DNA of 32,085 bases from Syntrophomonadaceae bacterium (GTDB taxonomy: Bacteria > Bacillota > Syntrophomonadia > Syntrophomonadales > Syntrophomonadaceae). Below are positions 24,838 through 32,085 of the stretch, piece after piece. Numbering within the stretch: the first letter of the stretch is position 1; every line of letters begins with the position of its first letter. The notes below the pieces were generated by a model. That model was not told the DNA's origin. It made no database searches and saw only the letters and a program-made list of their open reading frames with translations. The stretch is from contig JAAYRQ010000138.1 in assembly GCA_012518685.1 (NCBI GenBank), positions 1 through 32,085 on the forward strand, given 5' to 3'. Position numbers and translations under genes: made by a program.

Positions 24838-25090
24838 ACTAGGAACAAGACAAGTAGCTTATCTTACAACCTATACAGGGACTCTGTATTATGAACTGAA
24901 AGTACAGTTAGGGGCAGGTAAGTGAATTCACTTGGGAGTTGAAGGCTGAAAATCAATAAAGTAAGTCTATCCGGCGGTCACCGTTATCGACTTTAAGTGA
25001 GCCAATCTTTGCTTAATGGTTGGCTAAAAAGGGTGGTACCGCGGAAACCAAATATAGACTTTCGTCCCTTGTGGGGGTGAAAGTTTTTTT
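24838..25090 (+). promoter_or_regulatory. T-box leader (Phe) controlling pheST
   Basis: A tRNA-sensing leader. The hallmark T-box sequence AGGGTGGTACCGCGG is at 25030-25044, ahead of a terminator (ACTTTCGTCCC...). Stem I begins around GGAACAAGACAAGTAGC; CCGTTATC occurs in the middle domain as in other T-boxes. The probable specifier codon is TTC (24927-24929) in GTGAATTCACTTGGGAG, matching the pheS target. Uncharged tRNA-Phe would stabilise the antiterminator and permit pheST transcription. The 5' boundary is approximate. Confidence 0.92.
25058..25090 (+). terminator. T-box attenuator terminator
   Basis: ACTTTC / GAAAGT outer stem with TCCC / GGGG inner pairs and a seven-T tract, ending ten bases before the pheS ribosome binding site. 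Confidence 0.88.
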
Positions 25091-25114
25091 ATTTTTATTT
25101 AAGGAGGAAGTGTC

Positions 25115-26137
25115 GTGTTAGAAAAGTTAGAACTAATTAAGTCTAAAGTCGAGGAAAATTTAAATAATATCAATTCTATTAGTAATTTGAATGACTTGAA
25201 GGTAAAATTATTAGGTCGCAAAGGCGAGGTAACTTTGCTACTTAGAGGACTTAAAGATATTCCTGCTGAGAAAAGAAGCGAGATAGGCAAGATTGCTAAT
25301 GAAGTTAAGATAGAGTTAGAAAAGCTTTTTATGGAGAGAGAAGAAAATATTAAGCAAAAGGCATTAGATATTAGGCTTAAGGAAGAGGAGATTGATGTTA
25401 CCTTACCTGGTTTACCCATACCATTAGGTGCCAAACATCCTTTAACTCAAATGGTGGATGAGATTAAAGATATATTTATCGGTTTGGGTTTTACGGTTGC
25501 GGAGGGACCCGAAATAGAATTAGATTATTATAATTTTGAAGCCTTGAATATTCCTCGTGAACATCCAGCACGAGATATGCAAGATTCATTTTACATATCT
25601 TCAGATATCGTGCTTAGAACCCATACTTCACCAGTACAGGTAAGAACTATGGAGGAGCTTGCTCCAAGTTTGCCTGTGAAAATAATAGTGCCTGGCAAGG
25701 TGTATCGAAGGGATGATGATGCTACACACTCCCCTATGTTCCATCAAGTAGAGGGTCTCTTAATAGATCATAATATTACTTTTGCTAATTTGAAGGGGAC
25801 TTTAATGCTATTTGCCAAAAAGGTATTTGGGAATGAACTTGAGGTAAGGTATAGACCTAGTTATTTCCCTTTTACAGAGCCTAGTGCAGAGATGGATATT
25901 TCCTGTGTTAATTGTAAAGGAGTGGGTTGTAGGGTATGTTCTTATACAGGATGGTTAGAAATACTAGGTGCAGGTATGGTTGACCCTAGGGTACTTAAAA
26001 ATGGAGGCTATGATCCTGAAAAAGTATCGGGTTTTGCTTTTGGCATGGGTGTAGAGAGGATTGCCATGCTCAAGTACGGGGTTAATGATTTAAGATTATT
26101 TTTTGATAATGATAAACGCTTTTTAAGTCAATTTTAG
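25115..26137 (+). CDS. pheS: Phenylalanyl-tRNA synthetase alpha subunit
   Basis: Catalytic subunit of the alpha2-beta2 synthetase for tRNA-Phe. 340 residues. An N-terminal coiled-coil arm (about 1-90) precedes the class II core with [22 protein letters not shown] (motif 1/2 region), [20 protein letters not shown] (motif 2) and [16 protein letters not shown] (motif 3). The GTG start is seven bases after a perfect AAGGAGG. Controlled by the T-box upstream and followed by pheT 13 bases later. Confidence 0.98.
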   Translation: MLEKLELIKSKVEENLNNINSISNLNDLKVKLLGRKGEVTLLLRGLKDIPAEKRSEIGKIANEVKIELEKLFMEREENIKQKALDIRLKEEEIDVTLPGLPIPLGAKHPLTQMVDEIKDIFIGLGFTVAEGPEIELDYYNFEALNIPREHPARDMQDSFYISSDIVLRTHTSPVQVRTMEELAPSLPVKIIVPGKVYRRDDDATHSPMFHQVEGLLIDHNITFANLKGTLMLFAKKVFGNELEVRYRPSYFPFTEPSAEMDISCVNCKGVGCRVCSYTGWLEILGAGMVDPRVLKNGGYDPEKVSGFAFGMGVERIAMLKYGVNDLRLFFDNDKRFLSQF

Positions 26138-26150
26138 GAGGTAAGTGTAA

Positions 26151-28202
26151 GTGAATATTTCTTTAAATTGGTTAAGTAAATATGTGGATATTAATATAGA
26201 TGAAAAGGAATTGGCTCATAAATTAACTATGGCTGGGGTTGCGGTTGAGGGGATAGAAGCAGCCCAAGGTGACCAGGTATTTGAATTAGATTTAACCCCT
26301 AATCGGGGCGATTGTTTAGGCTTAATTAATATTGCTAGAGAAGTTGCTGCTATTACTGGTGAAAAGCTTAATATCCCCCTTATTGATATTACGGAGAATA
26401 ATGAGGATATAGCTGACTACATAGATATCGAAATTGCTGATACGGATTTATGTCCTAGGTATGCAGTTAGGATTATTAAAAATGCTGAACTTAAGCCCTC
26501 ACCTGAGTGGCTACAAGAAGCTTTGATTAATTCGGGAATTAGGCCTATTAACAATATTGTTGATATTACGAATTATGTAATGCTGGAAACTAACCAGCCC
26601 CTACATGCCTTTGATTATGATTTGTTAGGTGATAATAAAAAAATATTAATCAGACGGGCTACTGATGGTGAGAAAATTATAACTTTGGATGATAATGAGC
26701 GTAATTTAGATAAGGACATGTTAGTAATTACAGATGGTGACAAGCCTATTGCCATAGCTGGTGTAATGGGGGGGCTTAATACTGAAATTAATGATAAGAC
26801 AGTTAATATTTTAATCGAATCAGCTAATTTTTCGGCCATTAGTGTAAGAAAAACCTCTAAAAAAGTAGGATTAAGAAGTGATGCCTCCATGCGTTTTGAA
26901 AAGGGAGTAGATGTTAACGGGGTTATTTATGCTGCTAACCGTGCTAGCCAATTAATTCAAGAATTAGCTGGGGGGGAAGTAGTTGGAGGAGTTTTAGATG
27001 TATATCCTAAAGTGCTTCCTAACCACCATATTACTTTACGAATTAAGAAGGTTAATGATTTGTTAGGTACTAATCTCAGTTTAGATGAAATCGAAAAATA
27101 CTTGTTGAATCTTAATTTTAAAGTCGAAAGAAAGGGGTATAACTTATTTGTAGAGATTCCGACTTATCGCCCAGATTTAGAGATTGAAGTTGATTTAATC
27201 GAAGAAATTGCACGATTATATGGTTATGAAAATATAGCTGCAACCCTTCCCCAAGGTACGACCTCGCAAGGGGGGCTAGATGAATACCAGAAGTATAAGA
27301 AAAAGGTTACTGCTATATTATCTAAGTATATGTACGAAGTAGTTAATTATAGTTTTATTAATAACCATATATATGACAAGTTATTAATGCCTAATGATAG
27401 TGACTTAAGGCAGGTGGTCAAGGTGGCTAATCCTTTATCTGAAGAACAAGGGGTAATGAGGACTCTATTATTGTCTGGTTTATTAGATAATATTAGTAAG
27501 AATTTAGCTAGACAGAATAATAGTTTAAGCTTTTTTGAAATAGGTTCTGTTTTTATGCCTAAGTCGGAAGGCTTGCCTATAGAAATATTAAAAATAGGCG
27601 GTATTGTAAGTGGACAGGGAGAAATTAATTGGCTTAAACATAATGTCGATTATGATTTTTTCTACTTAAAGGGTATTTTGGAGAACTTATTTTTTGAACT
27701 AGGTGTGAGTGAGTATGAATTTGTAGCTTTTAATGATGTCAGCTATCATCCTGGGAGAAATGCGAAGATTCTTATTAAAGGACAAAAATTAGGTGTTATA
27801 GGGGAAGTACATCCTACTGTGTTAGAAAACTTCGACATTAAGCAGAAGGCCTCTGCATTTGAGCTGGATTTAGATGCATTATATAAGCTCACTACTACTA
27901 AAGCTAGGTTAGAGACTATAACAAAATATCCTGCTGTAGAACGAGATATTGCTATTATAATTGCTAAGGACATTACCGCGACTAGGATTGTTAATGATAT
28001 TAAAGGAAATGGTACTAGTCTTCTCAAAGATGTAATAGTATTTGACATATATACTGGTGAGCAAGTTCCAGATGGATATAAGAGTGTAGCTTTGAAATTA
28101 AAATTCCAAGCAACTGAAAAAACCCTTACTGAAGGGGAAGTTAATGAAATAGTGAAGAATATTTTAAGTAGCCTTAATGAACTAGGCGGTAAACTAAGAT
28201 AA
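26151..28202 (+). CDS. pheT: Phenylalanyl-tRNA synthetase beta subunit, short form without OB domain
   Basis: Beta subunit, 683 residues rather than about 790-810. The B1 start (MNISLNWLSKYVDINIDEKELAHKLTMAGVAVEGIE) runs straight into ELDLTPNRGDC at residues 45-55. In ordinary bacterial PheT about 110 residues of the EMAPII-like OB-fold tRNA-binding domain (B2, with its HPNADKL segment) separate these. The B3/B4 editing region (IRPINNIVDITNYVMLETNQPLHAFD), B5 (TYRPDLEIEVDLIEEIARLYGYENI), the catalytic-like domain and the C-terminal FDX-ACB domain (YPAVERDIAIIIAKD...) are all present. The reading frame is clean, so this is not a sequencing break. The GTG start follows AGGAGG. Confidence 0.95.
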   Translation: MNISLNWLSKYVDINIDEKELAHKLTMAGVAVEGIEAAQGDQVFELDLTPNRGDCLGLINIAREVAAITGEKLNIPLIDITENNEDIADYIDIEIADTDLCPRYAVRIIKNAELKPSPEWLQEALINSGIRPINNIVDITNYVMLETNQPLHAFDYDLLGDNKKILIRRATDGEKIITLDDNERNLDKDMLVITDGDKPIAIAGVMGGLNTEINDKTVNILIESANFSAISVRKTSKKVGLRSDASMRFEKGVDVNGVIYAANRASQLIQELAGGEVVGGVLDVYPKVLPNHHITLRIKKVNDLLGTNLSLDEIEKYLLNLNFKVERKGYNLFVEIPTYRPDLEIEVDLIEEIARLYGYENIAATLPQGTTSQGGLDEYQKYKKKVTAILSKYMYEVVNYSFINNHIYDKLLMPNDSDLRQVVKVANPLSEEQGVMRTLLLSGLLDNISKNLARQNNSLSFFEIGSVFMPKSEGLPIEILKIGGIVSGQGEINWLKHNVDYDFFYLKGILENLFFELGVSEYEFVAFNDVSYHPGRNAKILIKGQKLGVIGEVHPTVLENFDIKQKASAFELDLDALYKLTTTKARLETITKYPAVERDIAIIIAKDITATRIVNDIKGNGTSLLKDVIVFDIYTGEQVPDGYKSVALKLKFQATEKTLTEGEVNEIVKNILSSLNELGGKLR

Positions 28203-28272
28203 ATGAAATAGAGGATATATGCTCCTATTTTTATAATTAGTGTTTTTTAGATAATAATGAGGGGGAGTAGCT

Positions 28273-29931
28273 ATGAACCATAATGAGATAATAGTTAATA
28301 TTAATAATCATCCAGATATTAAAGTGAAGAAAAACACTACTATTCTAGATTTTCTAAGCGAAATTGATTATGATAACCAATATCCTATAGTTGCCGCTAC
28401 GGTTAATAATAATTTATGTGAATTAACTACTTCTTTAACCGAAGATGCTTCAATTAATTTGCTAGATATAACGACAGACACTGGGGCTAGGATATATAGG
28501 CGTACTGCTACTTTTATATTAATTAAGGCTGCCTACAATATCTTTCCTAACCGCAGAATAATGATTAAACATGCCTTATCTAATGGGCTATATTGTGAAT
28601 TTATGGATAGGGATACTAATCCAGAAGAGGTTAATCTAATTAAGCAGGAAATGGCGGATATTGTTAAAGATAATGATTTTATAAATAGGCTAGTCTTATC
28701 CAAGGATGAGGCTATCAATATATTTGAAAAACAGGGGCAGGATGATAAAGTGGCCCTATTGAAATTAAGGGATAAGGAAGATATTCATGTCTATGAATTA
28801 AAAGGCTTTTATGAGTATTTTTATGGTTATTTAGCACCAAGTACTAATATAGTAAATGATTTTGACTTGTTTTTTTATAATGATGGCTTAATTATGAGGA
28901 CTCCTGGGGTAAGAGATCCTGATTTTAAAAAGCCTTACAAGGAACAAACCAAGCTAGCAGCTATTTTTAAAGAAGCCAAGAAATGGGCGGATATGCTAGA
29001 AACTCCACATGTGGCAGCTTTGGACAAGAAGATAATTAATAATGAAATAGATGAAATTATTCAGATTAATGAGGCACTACATGAAAAAAAGATTGCCCTA
29101 ATAGCTGATGAAATTTGTGCTGACCAAGATAAAAGGATTATTTTAATTTCGGGACCTTCTTCTTCTGGAAAAACCACTTTTGCGGAACGCTTATTAATTC
29201 AACTAAAAGTAAATGGTAAAAAGCCTATTTCTATTTCTATGGATAATTATTTCGTTGATAGAGAACTGACTCCTTTGGACGAGGAGGGTAATTATAATTT
29301 TGAAGCTTTAGAAGCTTTAAAATTAGAATTATTTAATGAACACTTGATAAGTTTGTTAAATGGGGAAGAAATAACTATGCCCATTTTTAATTTTCACACT
29401 GGCACTACTGAGCCTGAAGGACTTAGGTGTGGGGTTCCCATAGGTGAACCTATTATTATTGAGGGAATCCATGCTTTAAATGATAAATTAACATATAGTA
29501 TTCCAGCTAAAAATAAGTATCGGATATATGTAAGTGCTTTAACCCAGCTCAATGTTGACTATTCTAATCGCATAGCTACAACAGACTGTCGTTTATTAAG
29601 ACGCCTGATAAGGGATAGTAGAACTAGGGGTTATTCAGCTTTGGAGACTATTAGTAGATGGCCTTCGGTAAGAAGGGGTGAGGAAATTAATGTATTTCCC
29701 TTCCAAGAAAATGCCGATATTATGGTTAATACATCTTTAGTATATGAATTAGCCATTATTAAGCCCTATGCAGAAAAATTATTAAATGAAATAGGTAGGG
29801 AACATCCAGAATATGCGGAAGCTCAGAGATTATTAAAATTTTTAAGCTTTTTTAAGGAAGCTAATACTGATAAGATTCCTCCTAATTCTATTTTGCGGGA
29901 ATTTATAGGTGGCAGTTGGTTAAACTGCTAG
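28273..29931 (+). CDS. TGS/SAD-uridine kinase-like fusion (nucleoside kinase)
   Basis: A 552-residue protein of the phosphoribulokinase/uridine kinase family with a threonyl-tRNA-synthetase-like head. Residues 1-60 resemble a TGS domain and about 70-230 the SAD/editing domain of ThrRS, but the HxxxH motif is absent (YRRTATFILIKAAYNIFP), so it should not edit. The kinase domain begins near 290 with Walker A ISGPSSSGKTTFAERL, then SMDNYFVDRELTP, a Udk-type substrate segment, and IIIEGIHALND. Such fusions occur in Clostridia and Thermotogae and are annotated as nucleoside kinases; the true substrate is uncertain. GAGGGGGAG precedes ATG. It has its own strong terminator. Confidence 0.85.
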   Translation: MNHNEIIVNINNHPDIKVKKNTTILDFLSEIDYDNQYPIVAATVNNNLCELTTSLTEDASINLLDITTDTGARIYRRTATFILIKAAYNIFPNRRIMIKHALSNGLYCEFMDRDTNPEEVNLIKQEMADIVKDNDFINRLVLSKDEAINIFEKQGQDDKVALLKLRDKEDIHVYELKGFYEYFYGYLAPSTNIVNDFDLFFYNDGLIMRTPGVRDPDFKKPYKEQTKLAAIFKEAKKWADMLETPHVAALDKKIINNEIDEIIQINEALHEKKIALIADEICADQDKRIILISGPSSSGKTTFAERLLIQLKVNGKKPISISMDNYFVDRELTPLDEEGNYNFEALEALKLELFNEHLISLLNGEEITMPIFNFHTGTTEPEGLRCGVPIGEPIIIEGIHALNDKLTYSIPAKNKYRIYVSALTQLNVDYSNRIATTDCRLLRRLIRDSRTRGYSALETISRWPSVRRGEEINVFPFQENADIMVNTSLVYELAIIKPYAEKLLNEIGREHPEYAEAQRLLKFLSFFKEANTDKIPPNSILREFIGGSWLNC

Positions 29932-29947
29932 TATTAAGTGGTTCTTA

Positions 29948-29977
29948 ACATCAGGTCATTGATCTGATGTTTTTTTT
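29948..29977 (+). terminator. Rho-independent terminator after the nucleoside kinase gene
   Basis: Ten-base stem ACATCAGGTC / GATCTGATGT (one G-U) with loop ATT and eight T residues, directly after the stop. Confidence 0.92.
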
Positions 29978-29988
29978 ATGTAATTTTA

Positions 29989-30010
29989 TATTAAATATTA
30001 ATATTTAATA
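29989..30010. repeat. 22-bp perfect AT-only palindrome (possible operator)
   Basis: TATTAAATATTAATATTTAATA reads the same on both strands without a mismatch. It lies about 120 bases before the acyl-CoA synthetase start and after the preceding terminator, a plausible operator position. It is AT-only, so chance cannot be excluded. Confidence 0.45.
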
Positions 30011-30128
30011 ATTTTTGGGATAATATTAATGTAAATTATAACAAAAGGCTTTTTTTATCGAAATATGTAATATTGTGTGATAAACTTTTATATAAATTAA
30101 ATTATTTTTTAAGGAGGATGGAACTATA

Positions 30129-32051
30129 ATGTTTAAGCGTGATCATATGAGAATATGCACAGTACCACAAATGTTTAATGAAACAGTGGTTAGATATGGG
30201 GAAAGAAGATGTCAATGGTTTAAGACTGGACCAACCGAAACTTCCTCCCTAACTTATGATGAAGTCGGCAGAATAGTTAAGGATTTAACTGGTGGCTTAT
30301 TATCATTGGGTATGGCTAAACAAGATAGAGCTGCGATAATGTCATATAATTGCCCTGAGTGGTTATGGGCTGATATGTCTATTCTATGTGCTGGAGCTGT
30401 AACAGTCACTATTTACCCATCGCTCTCGGCGAATGAAATGAAATATATTATTAATAATTCGGATGCTAAATTCTTCTATGTAAGGGATGAAGAAGGTCTT
30501 GATAAGGTATTATCTTGTATTGATGAAATGCCAACTTTGGAAAAAGTAATTGTATTCGATAATAATTGCCCATTACCTGATGACAGTAGATTTATTAACA
30601 TTAATGCTTTAAAGGAATTAGGTCGCAGATATTTACACCAAAATCAATATGCTTATGAAAAGGCGTGGCATAATATAGAAGTTTGGGATTTAGCTACGAT
30701 TATTTATACTTCTGGTACTACGGGTAACCCTAAAGGGGCTATGCATACTCACCAGACTTTTATGAGCGCTTGTCAAGCAGATAATAATAATTTTGCTAAT
30801 GCTGGATATATGATTGATGAGCAGGATGTTAATCTATCCTTTTTACCCCTTTCACATTCTTATGAGAGACAATGTGGACAAATGATTTCCCTTAATGCTG
30901 GTTGTACTATTGCCTATGCTGAAAAACCTCAAACTGTGGTAGCTGATTTTCAAACATTTAGACCTACTTGGTTCTGTTCGGTGCCTAGAATTTTCGAAAG
31001 AATTTATATGGCTATTAGGGATGCAGCTTCTGGAACACCAGAAGGCAAAGCCGCTTTTGAAAAGGCATTAGATATCGGACTTAGGGTAGTTGACACTAGG
31101 GCTGATGAGCATGGCTTTGTGGATATGGGCTTTGATGTTGATATGACAGCTGGTTTGTCAGAAGAACTATTAGCTGAGTATAAGTGGGCTGATGAGGCTA
31201 TTTTCAGTAAGGTTCGGCAAATATTAGGGGGGAATTTCAGGGTATCTTTTTCCGCTTCGGCTGGTTTACCTGCTGATTTATGTAAGGTGTTTATGGCGAT
31301 GGGAATTAGAATATGTGAAGGTTATGGTTTAACCGAAACTATGAATGCAGTAAACTTTAATGATCTTAGGGCAGTTTTGCCTGGCTCAATAGGACCTACT
31401 TTATATCTTTCTGAAGAAAGGTTAGCTGAAGATGGAGAGCTATTAGTTAGAGGTGAAACCGTTTTTATGGGTTATTTTAAAGATCCCGAAGCTACTGCAG
31501 AAGCTTTTACAGAAGATGGTTTTTTCAAAACGGGTGACATAGCTGTCTTAGAGGCTAATAATTATTATCGTATTATTGACCGCAAAAAGAGTATTATGGT
31601 CTTAGATACTGGCAAAAATGTACCCAGGGCAAAGGTGGAAAATAAGTTTTCGACGGCTCGTTATATTGAACAAATATGTGTAGTAGGTGATGATGCAAAA
31701 TTTGTTACTGCGGTGGTAGTTCCTAAGTATGAATATCTCATACAAGTATTGGCATCAGAGGGCATTACCTTCGATAATGAAAAAATAGTATTTGTTGGCG
31801 AAGGTGTGGAAAGGGTATGTGTAAGCGTAGGTGAGGATTTTACGAATCATCCCGAAGTTAGAAAATTGATTGATGAAGATATTGCTAATGCTAATCAAGA
31901 ATTAGAAGGTTTTGAACAGATTAAGAAATATCATATTTCTAAGCGGAGATTTTTAGAGACTTTAGATGAAGTTACTCCTACCCTAAAAAATAAATATAGA
32001 ATTATTATTAAAAACTTCCAAGAGGAAATAGCAGCCTTATATAAAGAGTAA
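30129..32051 (+). CDS. AMP-forming long-chain acyl-CoA synthetase
   Basis: Activates a fatty acid to acyl-CoA through an acyl-adenylate, using ATP. 640 residues with the long-chain type layout: adenylate motif IYTSGTTGNPKGAMHTHQ (about 192-209), the FLPLSHSYERQ and CSVPRIFERIY segments typical of long-chain ligases, a helical insertion around 300-360, EGYGLTETM (A5), GFFKTGDIA and IDRKKSIMVLDTGKNV (A7/A8), and a C-terminal domain. The catalytic lysine region differs from the usual GKNIAPQPIE (GKNVPRAKVE), but the fold is intact. A perfect AAGGAGG precedes ATG. It is monocistronic in view, with a 22-bp palindrome upstream. The chain-length specificity cannot be read from sequence; fatty-acid metabolism of a syntrophic fermenter would fit. 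Confidence 0.93.
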   Translation: MFKRDHMRICTVPQMFNETVVRYGERRCQWFKTGPTETSSLTYDEVGRIVKDLTGGLLSLGMAKQDRAAIMSYNCPEWLWADMSILCAGAVTVTIYPSLSANEMKYIINNSDAKFFYVRDEEGLDKVLSCIDEMPTLEKVIVFDNNCPLPDDSRFININALKELGRRYLHQNQYAYEKAWHNIEVWDLATIIYTSGTTGNPKGAMHTHQTFMSACQADNNNFANAGYMIDEQDVNLSFLPLSHSYERQCGQMISLNAGCTIAYAEKPQTVVADFQTFRPTWFCSVPRIFERIYMAIRDAASGTPEGKAAFEKALDIGLRVVDTRADEHGFVDMGFDVDMTAGLSEELLAEYKWADEAIFSKVRQILGGNFRVSFSASAGLPADLCKVFMAMGIRICEGYGLTETMNAVNFNDLRAVLPGSIGPTLYLSEERLAEDGELLVRGETVFMGYFKDPEATAEAFTEDGFFKTGDIAVLEANNYYRIIDRKKSIMVLDTGKNVPRAKVENKFSTARYIEQICVVGDDAKFVTAVVVPKYEYLIQVLASEGITFDNEKIVFVGEGVERVCVSVGEDFTNHPEVRKLIDEDIANANQELEGFEQIKKYHISKRRFLETLDEVTPTLKNKYRIIIKNFQEEIAALYKE

Positions 32052-32085
32052 TCAAGCTTAGTAGTTTTTAAATGATAAAAGCCTA

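Noticed and set aside
28207-28233. Hairpin AAATAG...CTATTT followed by T residues between pheT and the kinase gene
   Set aside because: Six-base AT-rich stem with mismatches in the extension; too weak to call a terminator.
1-32085. Mobile elements, CRISPR arrays, prophage or defence genes
   Set aside because: No transposase, integrase, phage, toxin-antitoxin or restriction gene and no regularly spaced repeats were seen; codon use looks uniform throughout.

Overview
This looks like the chromosome of a low-GC, endospore-forming Firmicute (class Clostridia). The evidence is an AT-rich base composition, strong AGGAGG ribosome binding sites, dipicolinate synthase genes (dpaA/dpaB), SpoIIIE/FtsK, TepA-, YlzJ- and YtxC-type sporulation-associated genes, a T-box leader and an L20-type leader. 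A Syntrophomonas-like fermenter would fit, including the long-chain acyl-CoA synthetase at the right edge, but the genus is inference. No insertion sequence, prophage, CRISPR array or large repeat was seen. Almost every gene is on the + strand; the exceptions are a universal stress protein gene and one tRNA gene.

Layout. (1) 1-1566: uspA-like gene (-) divergent from dapB. (2) 1567-8400: dpaA-dpaB-asd-dapG(lysC)-dapA then RNase J. This block makes dihydrodipicolinate from aspartate and converts it either to diaminopimelate (dapB) or to spore dipicolinic acid (dpaAB). The order matches the Bacillus subtilis spoVF-asd-dapG-dapA-rnjB-tepA-spoIIIE region. (3) 8400-16461: tepA and ylzJ-like overlapping, uppP, then spoIIIE/ftsK, a winged-helix protein fused to a degenerate PfkB domain, rodZ-like, rimO and pgsA, closed by a strong terminator. 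(4) 16462-18640: a membrane-anchored protein of unknown function followed by a short FtsH-like zinc protease. (5) 18640-19890: tRNA-Val(GAC) on the - strand and ytxC. (6) 19950-23850: a DUF445 membrane protein, thrS, then the L20-leader/infC/rpmI/rplT operon, in which infC starts at ATC. (7) 23850-28202: a SpoU-family RNA methyltransferase, a 30-codon YqzL-like gene missed by the ORF track, a Phe T-box leader, pheS and a short pheT. (8) 28270-end: a TGS/uridine-kinase fusion and an AMP-forming acyl-CoA synthetase.

Seven ORF-track starts were moved downstream on ribosome-binding-site evidence (dapB, dpaA, dapG, rnj, spoIIIE, pgsA and the 16.5 kb hypothetical), and infC was extended upstream to a non-canonical ATC. 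The window is mostly conserved housekeeping and sporulation sequence, and I do not see a clearly new defence or mobile system. The most interesting departures are: PheT lacking its N-terminal tRNA-binding OB domain; an FtsH-like protease without its extracytoplasmic domain, paired with a separate anchored protein; a winged-helix/PfkB protein that has lost kinase motifs; a tRNA-Val with C at position 33; and a tiny YqzL-like gene between a promoter and the pheST T-box.
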